From Deltaproteobacteria bacterium (GTDB taxonomy: Bacteria; Desulfobacterota; Desulfobacteria; Desulfobacterales; Desulfobacteraceae): 62,935 nt of DNA. Position numbers and translations under genes: made by a program. How positions within the stretch are numbered: the first letter of the stretch is position 1; the number at the start of each line of letters is the position of its first letter. The notes beneath the pieces are model-generated. The model saw nothing but the letters and a program-made list of their open reading frames with translations, searched no databases and was not told the DNA's origin. Of this stretch, positions 16,856 through 25,912 are shown one piece after another. Location of the stretch: contig JAQIBP010000146.1 in NCBI GenBank assembly GCA_027858995.1, positions 1-62,935 on the forward strand, given 5' to 3'.

Positions 16856-18370
16856 ATGGTACAAAAACCGAGAATCTTGATTGTAACGCCGGAAGTGACC
16901 TATCTTCCGAAGGGTATGGGTGATCAGTCCAGCTATTCTGCAAAGGCAGGAGGCCTTGCCGATGTGTCTGCCGCCCTGATCAGTGCATTGTTTGATTTTG
17001 GCTGTGATGTTCATGTTGCATTGCCGGATTACCGTTCTATTTTTAATGGATACAACACAAAATCCCCCAACAGAGAAATTGCAAAAATTCGAAAACGGTT
17101 AAATGAGGAAAGAATTCATCTGGCAGCAGATCGGGCATTTTTTTATCTGGATAATGTCTATTCCGGATATTCGAATAAAGATCTTAAGGTATCCCTGGCA
17201 TTTCAAAGGGAAGTTATTAACAATATAATACCAAGGGTTGAACCGGATATCATCCATTGCAACGACTGGATGACCGGTCTGATTCCTGCCATGGCCAGGT
17301 ACCTTGAAATCCCCTGCCTGTTTACAATTCACAATATCCATACCATGACATCCACCATGGCGGAAATTGAGGACAGGGGTATTGATGCCGCATCCTTCTG
17401 GAAATGGCTGTTTTTTAAAAAACCGCCCTATAATTATGAAGAAAGCCGGGATTGGAACCGGGTTGATTTTTTAAGTTCGGGTGTGTTTGCTGCCCATTAT
17501 GTGAATACGGTCAGTCCGACTTTCTTAACTGAAATTGTTGAAAGCCGTCATCCTTTTGTGGAAAATTGTTTAAAAAATGAATTAAGCAATAAATATCATG
17601 CCGGATGTGCCACAGGAATCTTAAATGCACCTGAACCGGAATTCAATCCTGCTGTTGACGAGATGATTCGGTATAATTACGGACCGAAAAATCACAGAAA
17701 ACAAAAGGCCAGAAACAAAACCTGTCTTCAGAAGATACTCGATTTTGATCAAGATGAGAACGCCGCCATGTTTTTCTGGCCGTCAAGGCTTGATCCCGTA
17801 CAGAAAGGCTGTCAGCTTCTGGCTCAGGTCATGTATGATATTGTGTCTCAATACTGGGATGCCAATCTCCAGATTGTGTCTGTGGCCAGTGGAGAATTTC
17901 AGAAAAATTTTCATGATATTGTCAGGTTTCATGACCTTGGGAACCGGATTGCTATCTGCGGATTTAATGAGGGGCTGTCTCACCAGGCCTTTGCTGCCAG
18001 TGATTTTTTATTTATGCCGTCATCCTTTGAGCCCTGCGGCCTTCCCCAGATGGTGGGCGGTATTTATGGGACATTACCCATTGTCCACGATACAGGGGGA
18101 CTGCATGATACCATTCTTCAACTGGATCATGAAAGTAATATTGGCAACGGATTTCTATTTAATGTCCATGATGCCAACGGGTTTAAATGGGCCATAGACA
18201 GGGCCATGGATTTTCATTTTCTTGACCCGGAACTAAAGGAAGTTCAAATTAACCGGATTATGATTGAGAGTGTGCTTGAATTTAACCATAGCCGATGTGC
18301 GGAAGAGTATATAAACTTATATGAAAAAATGCTTAAAAGGCCGTTCCTTGTCAAACCCGGCAATCTTTAA
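16856..18370 (+). CDS. glgA: Glycogen synthase (GT5)
   Basis: A 504-residue GT-B glycosyltransferase that extends alpha-1,4 glucan from a nucleotide-glucose. The N-terminal sugar-nucleotide loop is SAKAGGLADVSAAL with K30. The C-terminal half has FFWPSRLDPVQKG and the donor-site E-containing PSSFEPCGLPQM. Length is typical of GlgA. No glgC (ADP-glucose pyrophosphorylase) is present in this operon, so the donor supply is encoded elsewhere or is UDP-glucose. The 3' end overlaps the glgB start by 50 bases, which suggests coupled translation. Confidence 0.9.
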   Translation: MVQKPRILIVTPEVTYLPKGMGDQSSYSAKAGGLADVSAALISALFDFGCDVHVALPDYRSIFNGYNTKSPNREIAKIRKRLNEERIHLAADRAFFYLDNVYSGYSNKDLKVSLAFQREVINNIIPRVEPDIIHCNDWMTGLIPAMARYLEIPCLFTIHNIHTMTSTMAEIEDRGIDAASFWKWLFFKKPPYNYEESRDWNRVDFLSSGVFAAHYVNTVSPTFLTEIVESRHPFVENCLKNELSNKYHAGCATGILNAPEPEFNPAVDEMIRYNYGPKNHRKQKARNKTCLQKILDFDQDENAAMFFWPSRLDPVQKGCQLLAQVMYDIVSQYWDANLQIVSVASGEFQKNFHDIVRFHDLGNRIAICGFNEGLSHQAFAASDFLFMPSSFEPCGLPQMVGGIYGTLPIVHDTGGLHDTILQLDHESNIGNGFLFNVHDANGFKWAIDRAMDFHFLDPELKEVQINRIMIESVLEFNHSRCAEEYINLYEKMLKRPFLVKPGNL

Positions 18371-20354
18371 TGACCCTGATCTTTTAGCCTATACAGATAT
18401 TATATCATCAAGGCGATTAAGATCCATTGCACTTGAGGAAAAAATAAGCCGGGAGAATAAGGGATCTTTATGCTCTTTTGCAGATTACCACAAGATTTTT
18501 GGCCTTCATTTTGATAAGGATAAGGATTTATGGGTATTCAGGGAATGGGCACCCAATGCCGGTGAAATCTTTATTGTTTGTGAAAAAACATCCTGGCAGA
18601 AAAACAAAGATTTTCAGGTTAAAAGAAAAGACAATCACGTATTTGAAAAATGGTTTCCAAAAGAGACTTTCTCCCATGGGGACCTTTTTAGGCTTAAACT
18701 TGTCTGGCCGGGAGGGGAGGGAGATCGGATTCCTACGGCTGCTACACGGGTGGTTCAGGATTCGCACACGCTCATTTTTAATGCCCAGGTCTGGAAGCCA
18801 CGAGAAACATATAAATGGAAAATAAAAAAATTTTCACCTTTAAAGGAATCGCTTCTGATTTATGAAACCCATGTGGGGATGGCATTGGAGGAAGGAAGGA
18901 TAGGAACATATGCTGAGTTCGAACAATATATTTTGCCCAAAATAGCCGATGCCGGGTATAATGTCATTCAATTGATGGCGATTCAAGAACATCCGTATTA
19001 CGGCTCTTTTGGCTATCATGTTGCAAATTTTTTCGCACCTTCCTCAAGGTTTGGAACCCCTGAAGAATTTAAGAGTCTGATTGATGCTGCCCACAAAAGA
19101 GGTATAAGGGTTTTTATGGATATCATTCATTCCCATGCTGTAAATAATGAGGTTGAAGGCATTGCAAAATTTGATGGAACCGGTTACCAGTTTTTTCATG
19201 ACGGACCCAGAGGCCATCACCGGCAATGGGATTCACGATGCTTTGATTATAGTAAATCTTACGTGTTAAAATTTCTCTTATCCAATTTAAAATTTTGGAT
19301 TGAAGAATTTAAAATTGACGGGTACAGGTTTGACGGTATTACCAGCATGCTGTTTGAGGATCATGGACTTGGGCGGGCATTTACAAGCTATGATGATTAC
19401 TATGGGAACGATGTGGATGTGGATGCCCTGTCTTATTTATTTCTTGCAAACAGCCTTGTTCATGACATCAACCCGGATTTTACCACCATTGCAGAAGATG
19501 TCAGTGGATACCCAGGACTTGCCGCTCCCATTCCAAAAGGGGGGACAGGGTTTGACTTTCGGTATGCCATGGGAATTGCCGATTTCTGGATCAAGTTGTT
19601 AAAAGGGTTTAAAGACGATCAGTGGCACCTTGTTACCCTCTGGCATGAACTGACAACAAAAAGAAAAGAAGAAAAGACCATCAGCTATGCCGAATCACAC
19701 GACCAGGCACTGGTGGGTGATAAAACCCTTATCATGCATCTGATGGGCCGCCATATCTATACTGCCATGAAAAAGGATAACGAGAGTATTGAAACCGACC
19801 GGGGGGTGGCCCTGCATAAGATGATCCGTTTGATTACCATTGCAACGGCAGGTTCAGGCTACCTGAATTTTATGGGCAATGAATTCGGGCATCCCGAGTG
19901 GATAGATTTTCCCACAGAGATAAATAATTTTTCCTTTCAATATGCCAGACGTCAGTGGTCATTAAAATATGATAAAGACTTATATTTTTCCTGTCTTTTT
20001 GAATTTGATAAAAATATGATTGCTATTGTAAAGGACTCTGATCTGTTTTCTTCACCTGATGTAAATCTTTTATGCGTCCATGAAGATGACAAGGTAATTG
20101 CTTTTGAAAGAAAGAAAACAATTTTTGTTTTTAATTTTCATCATTCAAAGTCTTTCGCCGATTATATGTTTGCTGCCCCGCAGGGTAAATACAGGATGGC
20201 TCTCAATTCCGATGAAAACCGGTTTGGTGGAAAAGACAGGCTTAAACGGGACCAGATCCATTTTACCATTGTTGATAAAAGGTCTGGCAAGGGGAATTTT
20301 TTAAGTCTTTATTTACCAACAAGAACGGCAATCATACTGAAATTGAAAAGATAA
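18321..20354 (+). CDS. glgB: 1,4-alpha-glucan branching enzyme (GH13)
   Basis: A 677-residue branching enzyme with an N-terminal CBM48-like domain (FREWAPNAGEIFIV) and the GH13 catalytic triad D338 (GYRFDGI), E392 (TIAEDVSG) and D461 (ESHDQ). It makes alpha-1,6 branches in growing glycogen. Layout and length resemble the eukaryote-like/GlgB-2 type that lacks the long extra N-domain. The chosen ATG lies 50 bases inside glgA; the long overlap is unusual, but an alternative downstream start would remove conserved N-terminal residues. It is the last gene of the operon. Confidence 0.9.
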   Translation: MKKCLKGRSLSNPAIFNDPDLLAYTDIISSRRLRSIALEEKISRENKGSLCSFADYHKIFGLHFDKDKDLWVFREWAPNAGEIFIVCEKTSWQKNKDFQVKRKDNHVFEKWFPKETFSHGDLFRLKLVWPGGEGDRIPTAATRVVQDSHTLIFNAQVWKPRETYKWKIKKFSPLKESLLIYETHVGMALEEGRIGTYAEFEQYILPKIADAGYNVIQLMAIQEHPYYGSFGYHVANFFAPSSRFGTPEEFKSLIDAAHKRGIRVFMDIIHSHAVNNEVEGIAKFDGTGYQFFHDGPRGHHRQWDSRCFDYSKSYVLKFLLSNLKFWIEEFKIDGYRFDGITSMLFEDHGLGRAFTSYDDYYGNDVDVDALSYLFLANSLVHDINPDFTTIAEDVSGYPGLAAPIPKGGTGFDFRYAMGIADFWIKLLKGFKDDQWHLVTLWHELTTKRKEEKTISYAESHDQALVGDKTLIMHLMGRHIYTAMKKDNESIETDRGVALHKMIRLITIATAGSGYLNFMGNEFGHPEWIDFPTEINNFSFQYARRQWSLKYDKDLYFSCLFEFDKNMIAIVKDSDLFSSPDVNLLCVHEDDKVIAFERKKTIFVFNFHHSKSFADYMFAAPQGKYRMALNSDENRFGGKDRLKRDQIHFTIVDKRSGKGNFLSLYLPTRTAIILKLKR

Positions 20355-20688
20355 AATTTAAAAAAGTTCCTTTTCTTAAAGAAAAAACTGGAACAGATAT
20401 GGGACGATGTGTATAAATTCCGTTATGGCTATTGGCGGACATATGTCATGCCCCCTATGTGTCAGGATAGTTGTCCCTTAGCCTAAAAAATGTTCTAATA
20501 GAAAAAACATGGGCAAATGGAGAACAAGCTGTGGTCAGTCCTCTGGATACTCTTTAGGACAGAATATACAGACCACTATTTTACTCCTTGACACCTGAAT
20601 TTGCAATATTATATTTATTTGAAATTTTTAAATAAAAATATATTGTATTTTTCTGTGTCTAATTTTTACATCATTGGTATAAAGGATT
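20355..20688. other. Intergenic region between the glycogen and MoxR/Bat operons
   Basis: No gene is seen. Shortly after the glgB stop an interrupted hairpin (20366-20394, GTTCC/GGAAC arms with an inner TTTTCTT/AAGAAAA) is present, but no T-tract follows. The second half contains the promoter described separately. Confidence 0.4.
20588..20615 (+). promoter_or_regulatory. Sigma-70-type promoter of the moxR-bat operon
   Basis: TTGACA (20588-20593) and TATATT (20610-20615) are separated by 16 bases. This places a start site about 65 bases before the moxR ATG. The -35 hexamer is perfect and the -10 hexamer matches TATAAT at four of six positions. Confidence 0.55.
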
Positions 20689-21663
20689 ATGGAACAAATT
20701 AAAGAGTCAATAGAAGAAAATCATTTTTTAATCAGCAGTATCAGAAAAGAGATCTCAAAACAGCTTGTAGGGCAGGAAAAACTTGTGGACAGCCTTTTAA
20801 CAGGACTTCTAACCGGAGGTCATGTTCTTATTGAAGGAGTGCCCGGCCTTGCAAAAACAGGTGCTGTAAAAGCCCTTGCTGCATCTGTTCAGGCAGAATT
20901 TAAAAGAATCCAGTTTACTCCGGATCTGCTTCCTGCAGATTTAACAGGAACTGAAATTTATCGCCCTAAAACATCGGATTTTATTACAAGAAAAGGTCCT
21001 CTGTTTAACAATATTATCCTGGCTGATGAGATAAACAGAGCACCTTCCAAGGTTCAGTCCGCACTGCTTGAAGCCATGGAGGAACGCCAGATAACCATAG
21101 GTGATCAAACATTTTTGCTGCCTTCTCCTTTTCTTGTCCTTGCCACTCAAAATCCCATTGAGCAGGAGGGGACATACTCTCTGCCCGAAGCCCAGGTTGA
21201 CAGGTTTATGCTTAAAGTTCTTATTGATTATCCTGACAAAACCCAGGAACTTGAGATTTTAAAAAAGAACAGTTTTCAGAAACCTGAGCCCATTAAGGCT
21301 GTTATCAGTTGTGAACAACTTGCTTTAATGGGTGAATTGATAGACCAGATTTATGTGGATGAAAAATTAAAAGAGTATATTGTAGATCTTGTGTTCAGCA
21401 CAAGGCAGCCGGAAAAATATGGTATGGATGTGGCCCAGTATATTGAGTTCGGAGCATCACCAAGGGCAACTATTTTTCTTGCAAAGGCTGCCAGAGTCAA
21501 TGCTTTTTTATCCAACAGGGCATATATTACGCCCCAGGATATTAAAATTGTAGGTCCTGATGTTTTAAGACATAGAATTATTTTAAGTTTTGAAGCAGAA
21601 GCAGAAGATATTGTCAGCGATGATATCATTCAGACCATGTTTGATTCTGTTGAAGTGCCGTAA
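20689..21663 (+). CDS. MoxR-family AAA+ ATPase
   Basis: A 324-residue AAA_3 protein with Walker A GVPGLAKT (about 49-56), Walker B IILADEINRAPSKVQSALLEAMEE (near residue 107-130) and the sensor 1 ATQNP. The lid domain at the C terminus is complete. MoxR proteins act as chaperone-like partners of VWA proteins and are the usual first gene of DUF58/Bat operons, as here: DUF58 follows after 15 bases. The operon is linked to envelope stress and oxygen tolerance in Bacteroides and Francisella (known); a similar role here is inferred. Confidence 0.92.
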   Translation: MEQIKESIEENHFLISSIRKEISKQLVGQEKLVDSLLTGLLTGGHVLIEGVPGLAKTGAVKALAASVQAEFKRIQFTPDLLPADLTGTEIYRPKTSDFITRKGPLFNNIILADEINRAPSKVQSALLEAMEERQITIGDQTFLLPSPFLVLATQNPIEQEGTYSLPEAQVDRFMLKVLIDYPDKTQELEILKKNSFQKPEPIKAVISCEQLALMGELIDQIYVDEKLKEYIVDLVFSTRQPEKYGMDVAQYIEFGASPRATIFLAKAARVNAFLSNRAYITPQDIKIVGPDVLRHRIILSFEAEAEDIVSDDIIQTMFDSVEVP

Positions 21664-21678
21664 AAAAGGCAGCCTCCG

Positions 21679-22557
21679 ATGATTCCAGCACATATTATCA
21701 AAAAGATAAAACGAATCCATATTAAATCCAGCCGGGCAGTCAGCAATATCATGGCAGGCCAGTATAAATCCGTGTTCAGAGGTTCAGGGATTGAGTTTGA
21801 AGAGGTTCGGGAATACAGCCCTGGTGATGATGTTAAGGCTTTGGACTGGAAGGTTTCTGCAAGACTTGGAAAACCCTTTATCAAGCTTTATAAGGAGGAG
21901 CGCGAAAGTATTGTCATGCTGCTAATTGATATGAGCGCATCTTTGAAATTTGGAACATTTCATGGACTAAAACTTGAAAAGGTTGCTGAAGCAGCTGCAG
22001 TTCTTGCCTTTAATGCCATTAAAAACAGTGATAAAGTGGGTGCGATTTTTTTTACTGACAGAATAGAAAAATATATACCTCCTAAAAAAGGTTCTGGTCA
22101 TATCTGGAGGGTTATAAAAGAGTTGTTCACCTTTGTGCCTAACGGAAAAGGCACAAATATAACAACTGCCCTGGACTATCTTGCAAAAATATCAAGGAAA
22201 AAATCTTTTGTCTTTATTTTGTCTGATTTTCTTGATGATGACTATTTAAAAAGTCTGAGAATGGTTCGACAGCGCCATGAGATCATCGGAGTTATGATTT
22301 ATGACAAAGGTGCATATGAGCTTCCCTTTAAAGGCATAGTCACGCTGTCTGACTTTGAAACTTCAAAAGAGATTGTTTTTGACAGTTTTAATAAGAAAAC
22401 CAGGGAGGAATTTTCAATTTTAAAAAATAGAATCCACAATAAAACAAAGGATATTTTTTCCAAGGCAAAAAGTGATGTAATTGAAATTGAAACTTCATCC
22501 TCCATATCTGATACCCTTTTGCAGTACTTTAAATTCAGGGAGAGGCGTTTGAGATAA
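21679..22557 (+). CDS. DUF58 domain-containing protein
   Basis: A 292-residue cytoplasmic DUF58 protein. The family motif RGSGIEFEEVREYSPGDDVKALDWKVSAR is complete (about residues 34-62), followed by a VWA-like fold with LIDMSASLKFG. No membrane segment is predicted, in line with the short form found in MoxR/Bat operons. It abuts the next gene: its TAA is immediately followed by the next ATG. Function is unknown beyond membership of the MoxR-VWA system. Confidence 0.88.
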   Translation: MIPAHIIKKIKRIHIKSSRAVSNIMAGQYKSVFRGSGIEFEEVREYSPGDDVKALDWKVSARLGKPFIKLYKEERESIVMLLIDMSASLKFGTFHGLKLEKVAEAAAVLAFNAIKNSDKVGAIFFTDRIEKYIPPKKGSGHIWRVIKELFTFVPNGKGTNITTALDYLAKISRKKSFVFILSDFLDDDYLKSLRMVRQRHEIIGVMIYDKGAYELPFKGIVTLSDFETSKEIVFDSFNKKTREEFSILKNRIHNKTKDIFSKAKSDVIEIETSSSISDTLLQYFKFRERRLR

Positions 22558-23109
22558 ATGGAGGATATCCATGGCATAAGACCCCCGGTGAGTGTTGGGT
22601 TTGATCCAGCTCTTCTCAAAATTATTTTAATAGTATCGGGTGTGGTTCTTCTCTTGATTCTGCTATTTTTTTTAATAAAAAAATTGTGGAAAAAAAAACC
22701 GACTGATGATTTAAAATATCTTCCCGAACCTGAACCTCCCTTTGAGGCTGCCATAAAACAACTTGATCTTCTATTTCAAAATCCACTGCCTGATCCAAGG
22801 CTTTTCTATTTTGATCTCACAGCTGTCTTTAAAAATTATATTGGAAGATCTTTTAATATAAATGCCGTAGAGATGACATCCCAGGAGTTTATTAAAAACC
22901 TTAATCTTTTTGATATTGACTCAGAGATTAAAAATAGTATTTCAAAATTTTTAAATCTGTCTGATTCCTTTAAATATGCCGGGATAAATCCTTTAAAAGA
23001 GCAGGCAGATAAAGATCTTTTGTTTATAAAGGAGAATATTACAAAAATAGAAAAAATCCTTATTAAACAGAGAGAAAAATTGAGAGAAACCCGGGAGGAG
23101 GGAAAATAG
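22558..23109 (+). CDS. Single-pass membrane protein of the Bat operon (DUF4381-like)
   Basis: A 183-residue protein with one strong membrane segment (about residues 20-41, IILIVSGVVLLLILLFFLI) followed by a Lys-rich stop-transfer. Its cytoplasmic domain contains the FYFDLTAVFKNYI motif common to the small protein between DUF58 and BatA in these operons. It is fused head-to-tail with neighbours: it starts directly after the DUF58 stop and ends by sharing one base with the GTG of batA. It probably anchors or assembles the VWA complex; direct evidence is lacking. Confidence 0.75.
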   Translation: MEDIHGIRPPVSVGFDPALLKIILIVSGVVLLLILLFFLIKKLWKKKPTDDLKYLPEPEPPFEAAIKQLDLLFQNPLPDPRLFYFDLTAVFKNYIGRSFNINAVEMTSQEFIKNLNLFDIDSEIKNSISKFLNLSDSFKYAGINPLKEQADKDLLFIKENITKIEKILIKQREKLRETREEGK

Positions 23110-24104
23110 TGTTCATATTTGCCTCTCCACTCTTTTTACTGCTTCTGCCTGCAGCTGCATTGATCTTGTTTTTAAAATTAAGAGAAAAAAACAGCAGTCA
23201 TATTAAAGTCTCCTCATTAAAAGGCCTTGAAAACACTTCTTACTCCTTTATGGTAACTCTTTCAAAGCTTGTACCAATACTGAAAATATCCGGGCTGATA
23301 TTTTTAATCCTTGCCCTTGCAAGACCCCAGTTTGGTGATAAAAAAATCAGTGTAACAACTGAAGGGGTAAATATAATCCTTGCTCTTGATCTTTCTGAAT
23401 CAATGCGTGCCCTTGATTTTAAAAAGGATAATAAGATTGTGACAAGGCTTGAAGCTGTAAAAGGTGTGGTTTTTGATTTTATCATGAAAAGAGAAGGTGA
23501 TCGCATAGGCATGGTTGTCTTCGGATCAAATGCTTTTACACAGCTTCCTTTAACCCGGGATTATAACACCATTGCCTTTATTCTTGAGAGATTGAAAATT
23601 GGAGCAGCAGGTCCAAACACTGCCATTGGAGATGCCATTGGGATTTCATTAAAACGCCTTGAAGATATTAAAAGTGAATCCAATATTATTATTTTGCTGA
23701 CTGACGGTAAAAGTAATTCAGGAGAACTCTCCTGGCAGGATGCTGCAAAAATTGCAGCCAATAGAGAAGTTAAGATTTATACAATCGGGGTTGGCACAAA
23801 AGGTAAAGCCCCATTCCTTGTTAATGATCTGTTTGGCCAGCGCTATGTCTACCATGAGGTTGATGTGGATCTTAAAACGTTGGAAACAATTGCAAAGCAG
23901 ACAAATGCAAATTTTTTCCAGGCAAAAGATTTAAAATCCCTTGGAAAGATTTATGAAATGATTAATAATCTTGAGAAAACCAAAGTGGAAGTAGAAAAAT
24001 GGGTGGAATATAAAGAGTTATATCCCTGGTTTCTCGTGCCCGGGTTAATTTTTCTTTTTCTCTATATTTTATTGAGTAATACCAGATTTTTAAAGGTGCC
24101 TTAA
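23109..24104 (+). CDS. batA: VWA-domain membrane protein, BatA-like
   Basis: A 331-residue protein with two N-terminal membrane segments (about 3-20 and 56-73), a VWA domain with MIDAS motif DLSESM (about 94-99) and a conserved LLTDGKSNSG. A third membrane segment lies near the C terminus (YPWFLVPGLIFLFLYILL). This is the BatA architecture, with the VWA domain facing the periplasm. It starts at a GTG that overlaps the previous TAG by one base. BatA and BatB are thought to form a membrane complex with MoxR-linked chaperoning. Confidence 0.85.
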   Translation: MFIFASPLFLLLLPAAALILFLKLREKNSSHIKVSSLKGLENTSYSFMVTLSKLVPILKISGLIFLILALARPQFGDKKISVTTEGVNIILALDLSESMRALDFKKDNKIVTRLEAVKGVVFDFIMKREGDRIGMVVFGSNAFTQLPLTRDYNTIAFILERLKIGAAGPNTAIGDAIGISLKRLEDIKSESNIIILLTDGKSNSGELSWQDAAKIAANREVKIYTIGVGTKGKAPFLVNDLFGQRYVYHEVDVDLKTLETIAKQTNANFFQAKDLKSLGKIYEMINNLEKTKVEVEKWVEYKELYPWFLVPGLIFLFLYILLSNTRFLKVP

Positions 24105-24106
24105 AT

Positions 24107-25909
24107 ATGCGTTTTGTTAATCCATATATGTTGAATTTATTGTGGACCTTGATTATCGTGTTTGGAATCATGGTGTATGGTATTTTAAGGCGCAAAAAAA
24201 TAGTTGCCAGCTTTGCAAAGAGTGATATCCTGCATGTTATCGCACCGAAATTTGATCCAAAAAAGACATGGTTCAAGGCATGTCTGATCATTATTGCTTC
24301 AGCCTTTGCACTTATTGCCCTGGCAGGGCCGCAAATGGGATTTAAATGGCAGAAGACAAATCAAAAAGGTGTTGATATCATGATTGCGCTGGATTGTTCA
24401 AAAAGTATGCTGGCCCAGGATATCAAGCCAAACCGCCTTGAACGGGCAAAAAGGGAAATTATTGATCTGCTGCATATGATGAGATCTGACAGGGCAGGGC
24501 TTGTTGCTTTTTCAGGACAAGCTATCCTGCAATGCCCTTTAACCCTTGATCATGAAACTTTTAATATTTTTTTAAAAGTCCTGAACCCTGGATTTCTGCC
24601 CGTGGGCGGGACAAATATTGGGCAGGCAATAAAGGAGTGCTATAAAGGCTTTGAAAAAGAGTCTGATACCAAAAAGGCAATTATTATAATTACCGATGGT
24701 GAAAGCACAACAGGTGATGTTGAGCTGGCGGCAAAAGAGATGGCAAAAGAGGATATTAAAATATTTTGTATCGGGGTTGGAGATCTTGCAGGTGCACCCA
24801 TACCAGATGAAAAGGGTGGATTTATAAAAGATTCTAAAGGAAATATTATTCTCTCAAAGGTGGATGAGAAGGGACTTGAAAAAATAGCTGATTTAACAGG
24901 GGGTCTCTATGTAAGATCAGTGGCAGGAGATATGGATCTTGATATGATCTACAAAGATAAGATTATTGGAACCATGGAGAGGAAAACACTGACTTCAGGT
25001 AAAAAAAAAGTATGGGAAAACAGGTTTCAATGGTTTTTGTTCCCAGCTCTTATTCTTCTCTTAATAGAGCTTTTTTTATCAACAACAAAGAGAATAAAGC
25101 CCCCCAAAAAAATATTGTCTATTATTGTTTTTGTATCTGCTCTCACTGTCTGCTTGCTTAATTATCCTTTAATTGTTGAGGCAAAAACTGTCTCTTCAAG
25201 TGTAAAATCAGGAATCAGTGCCTTTGATGAACAAAATTATCAGCAGGCAAAAAAACATTTTATTGATGCACAGCTTGAAGATCCTGAAAACAGAATACTC
25301 TATTACAATATTGGTGCTGCAGCCTATATGAACAAGGAGTATGACCAGGCAAAAACAAATCTTAAACAAGCCCTTGAATCAGATGATAAAAAGCTGCGCC
25401 ATGATGCCGGATACAATCTTGCCAACACCCACTATCGACTGGGTAATCTTGAAGATGCTATAAAAGAGTATGAAAACATTTTAAGAGAATTCCCGGAAGA
25501 TATAAAAACAAAAGAAAATTTAGAGTTTGTTAAAAAGAAAAAAGAGGAACAAAAGCAGCAGAAATCCAAATCTGATAAAAATCAAAAAGAGAATAAAAAA
25601 GAGAATAAGAAAGATAAAAGCAAGAAAGATAAAGATAAGGAAAAGTCTGATAAAGAGCAGGAAAAAGATCAGAATAAAAACCAGAAAAACAACCAGGAAA
25701 AAAATCAGCAAAAGGATAAAGAGAAACAGCAAAAACCTTCCCAGTCAAATCAAAAAAAAGATAAAGATATGGAAAACACTGATCTCCAAAACATGCAGCA
25801 AAAACAGTCAGCCCGGAATATGGAAAATATGCTTAACCGCCTTGAGGATAAACCTGGTAAGGCAATGATACCTGTGTTAGAAAAAAAGTATATTGAAAAA
25901 GATTGGTAA
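24107..25909 (+). CDS. BatB-BatC fusion: VWA membrane protein with TPR and Lys/Gln-rich tail
   Basis: A 600-residue protein. Residues 1-330 are BatB-like: two membrane segments, a VWA domain with DCSKSM near 96, ITDGEST near 200, and a third membrane segment. A further hydrophobic segment near 338-358 is followed by TPR repeats (about 370-465), as in BatC, and then a long Lys/Gln/Asn-rich low-complexity tail (about 470-565). BatB and BatC are normally separate genes, so this is a natural fusion. The low-complexity tail also produces meaningless open frames on the other strand. The gene starts two bases after batA and ends three before batD. Confidence 0.82.
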   Translation: MRFVNPYMLNLLWTLIIVFGIMVYGILRRKKIVASFAKSDILHVIAPKFDPKKTWFKACLIIIASAFALIALAGPQMGFKWQKTNQKGVDIMIALDCSKSMLAQDIKPNRLERAKREIIDLLHMMRSDRAGLVAFSGQAILQCPLTLDHETFNIFLKVLNPGFLPVGGTNIGQAIKECYKGFEKESDTKKAIIIITDGESTTGDVELAAKEMAKEDIKIFCIGVGDLAGAPIPDEKGGFIKDSKGNIILSKVDEKGLEKIADLTGGLYVRSVAGDMDLDMIYKDKIIGTMERKTLTSGKKKVWENRFQWFLFPALILLLIELFLSTTKRIKPPKKILSIIVFVSALTVCLLNYPLIVEAKTVSSSVKSGISAFDEQNYQQAKKHFIDAQLEDPENRILYYNIGAAAYMNKEYDQAKTNLKQALESDDKKLRHDAGYNLANTHYRLGNLEDAIKEYENILREFPEDIKTKENLEFVKKKKEEQKQQKSKSDKNQKENKKENKKDKSKKDKDKEKSDKEQEKDQNKNQKNNQEKNQQKDKEKQQKPSQSNQKKDKDMENTDLQNMQQKQSARNMENMLNRLEDKPGKAMIPVLEKKYIEKDW

Positions 25910-25912
25910 AAT

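Noticed and set aside
20366-20394. Hairpin after glgB as a terminator
   Set aside because: The stem is interrupted and no T-tract follows.
25520-25868. Leu/Phe-rich and Lys-rich frames around 25.5-25.9 kb
   Set aside because: They mirror the Lys/Gln low-complexity tail of the BatB/C protein.
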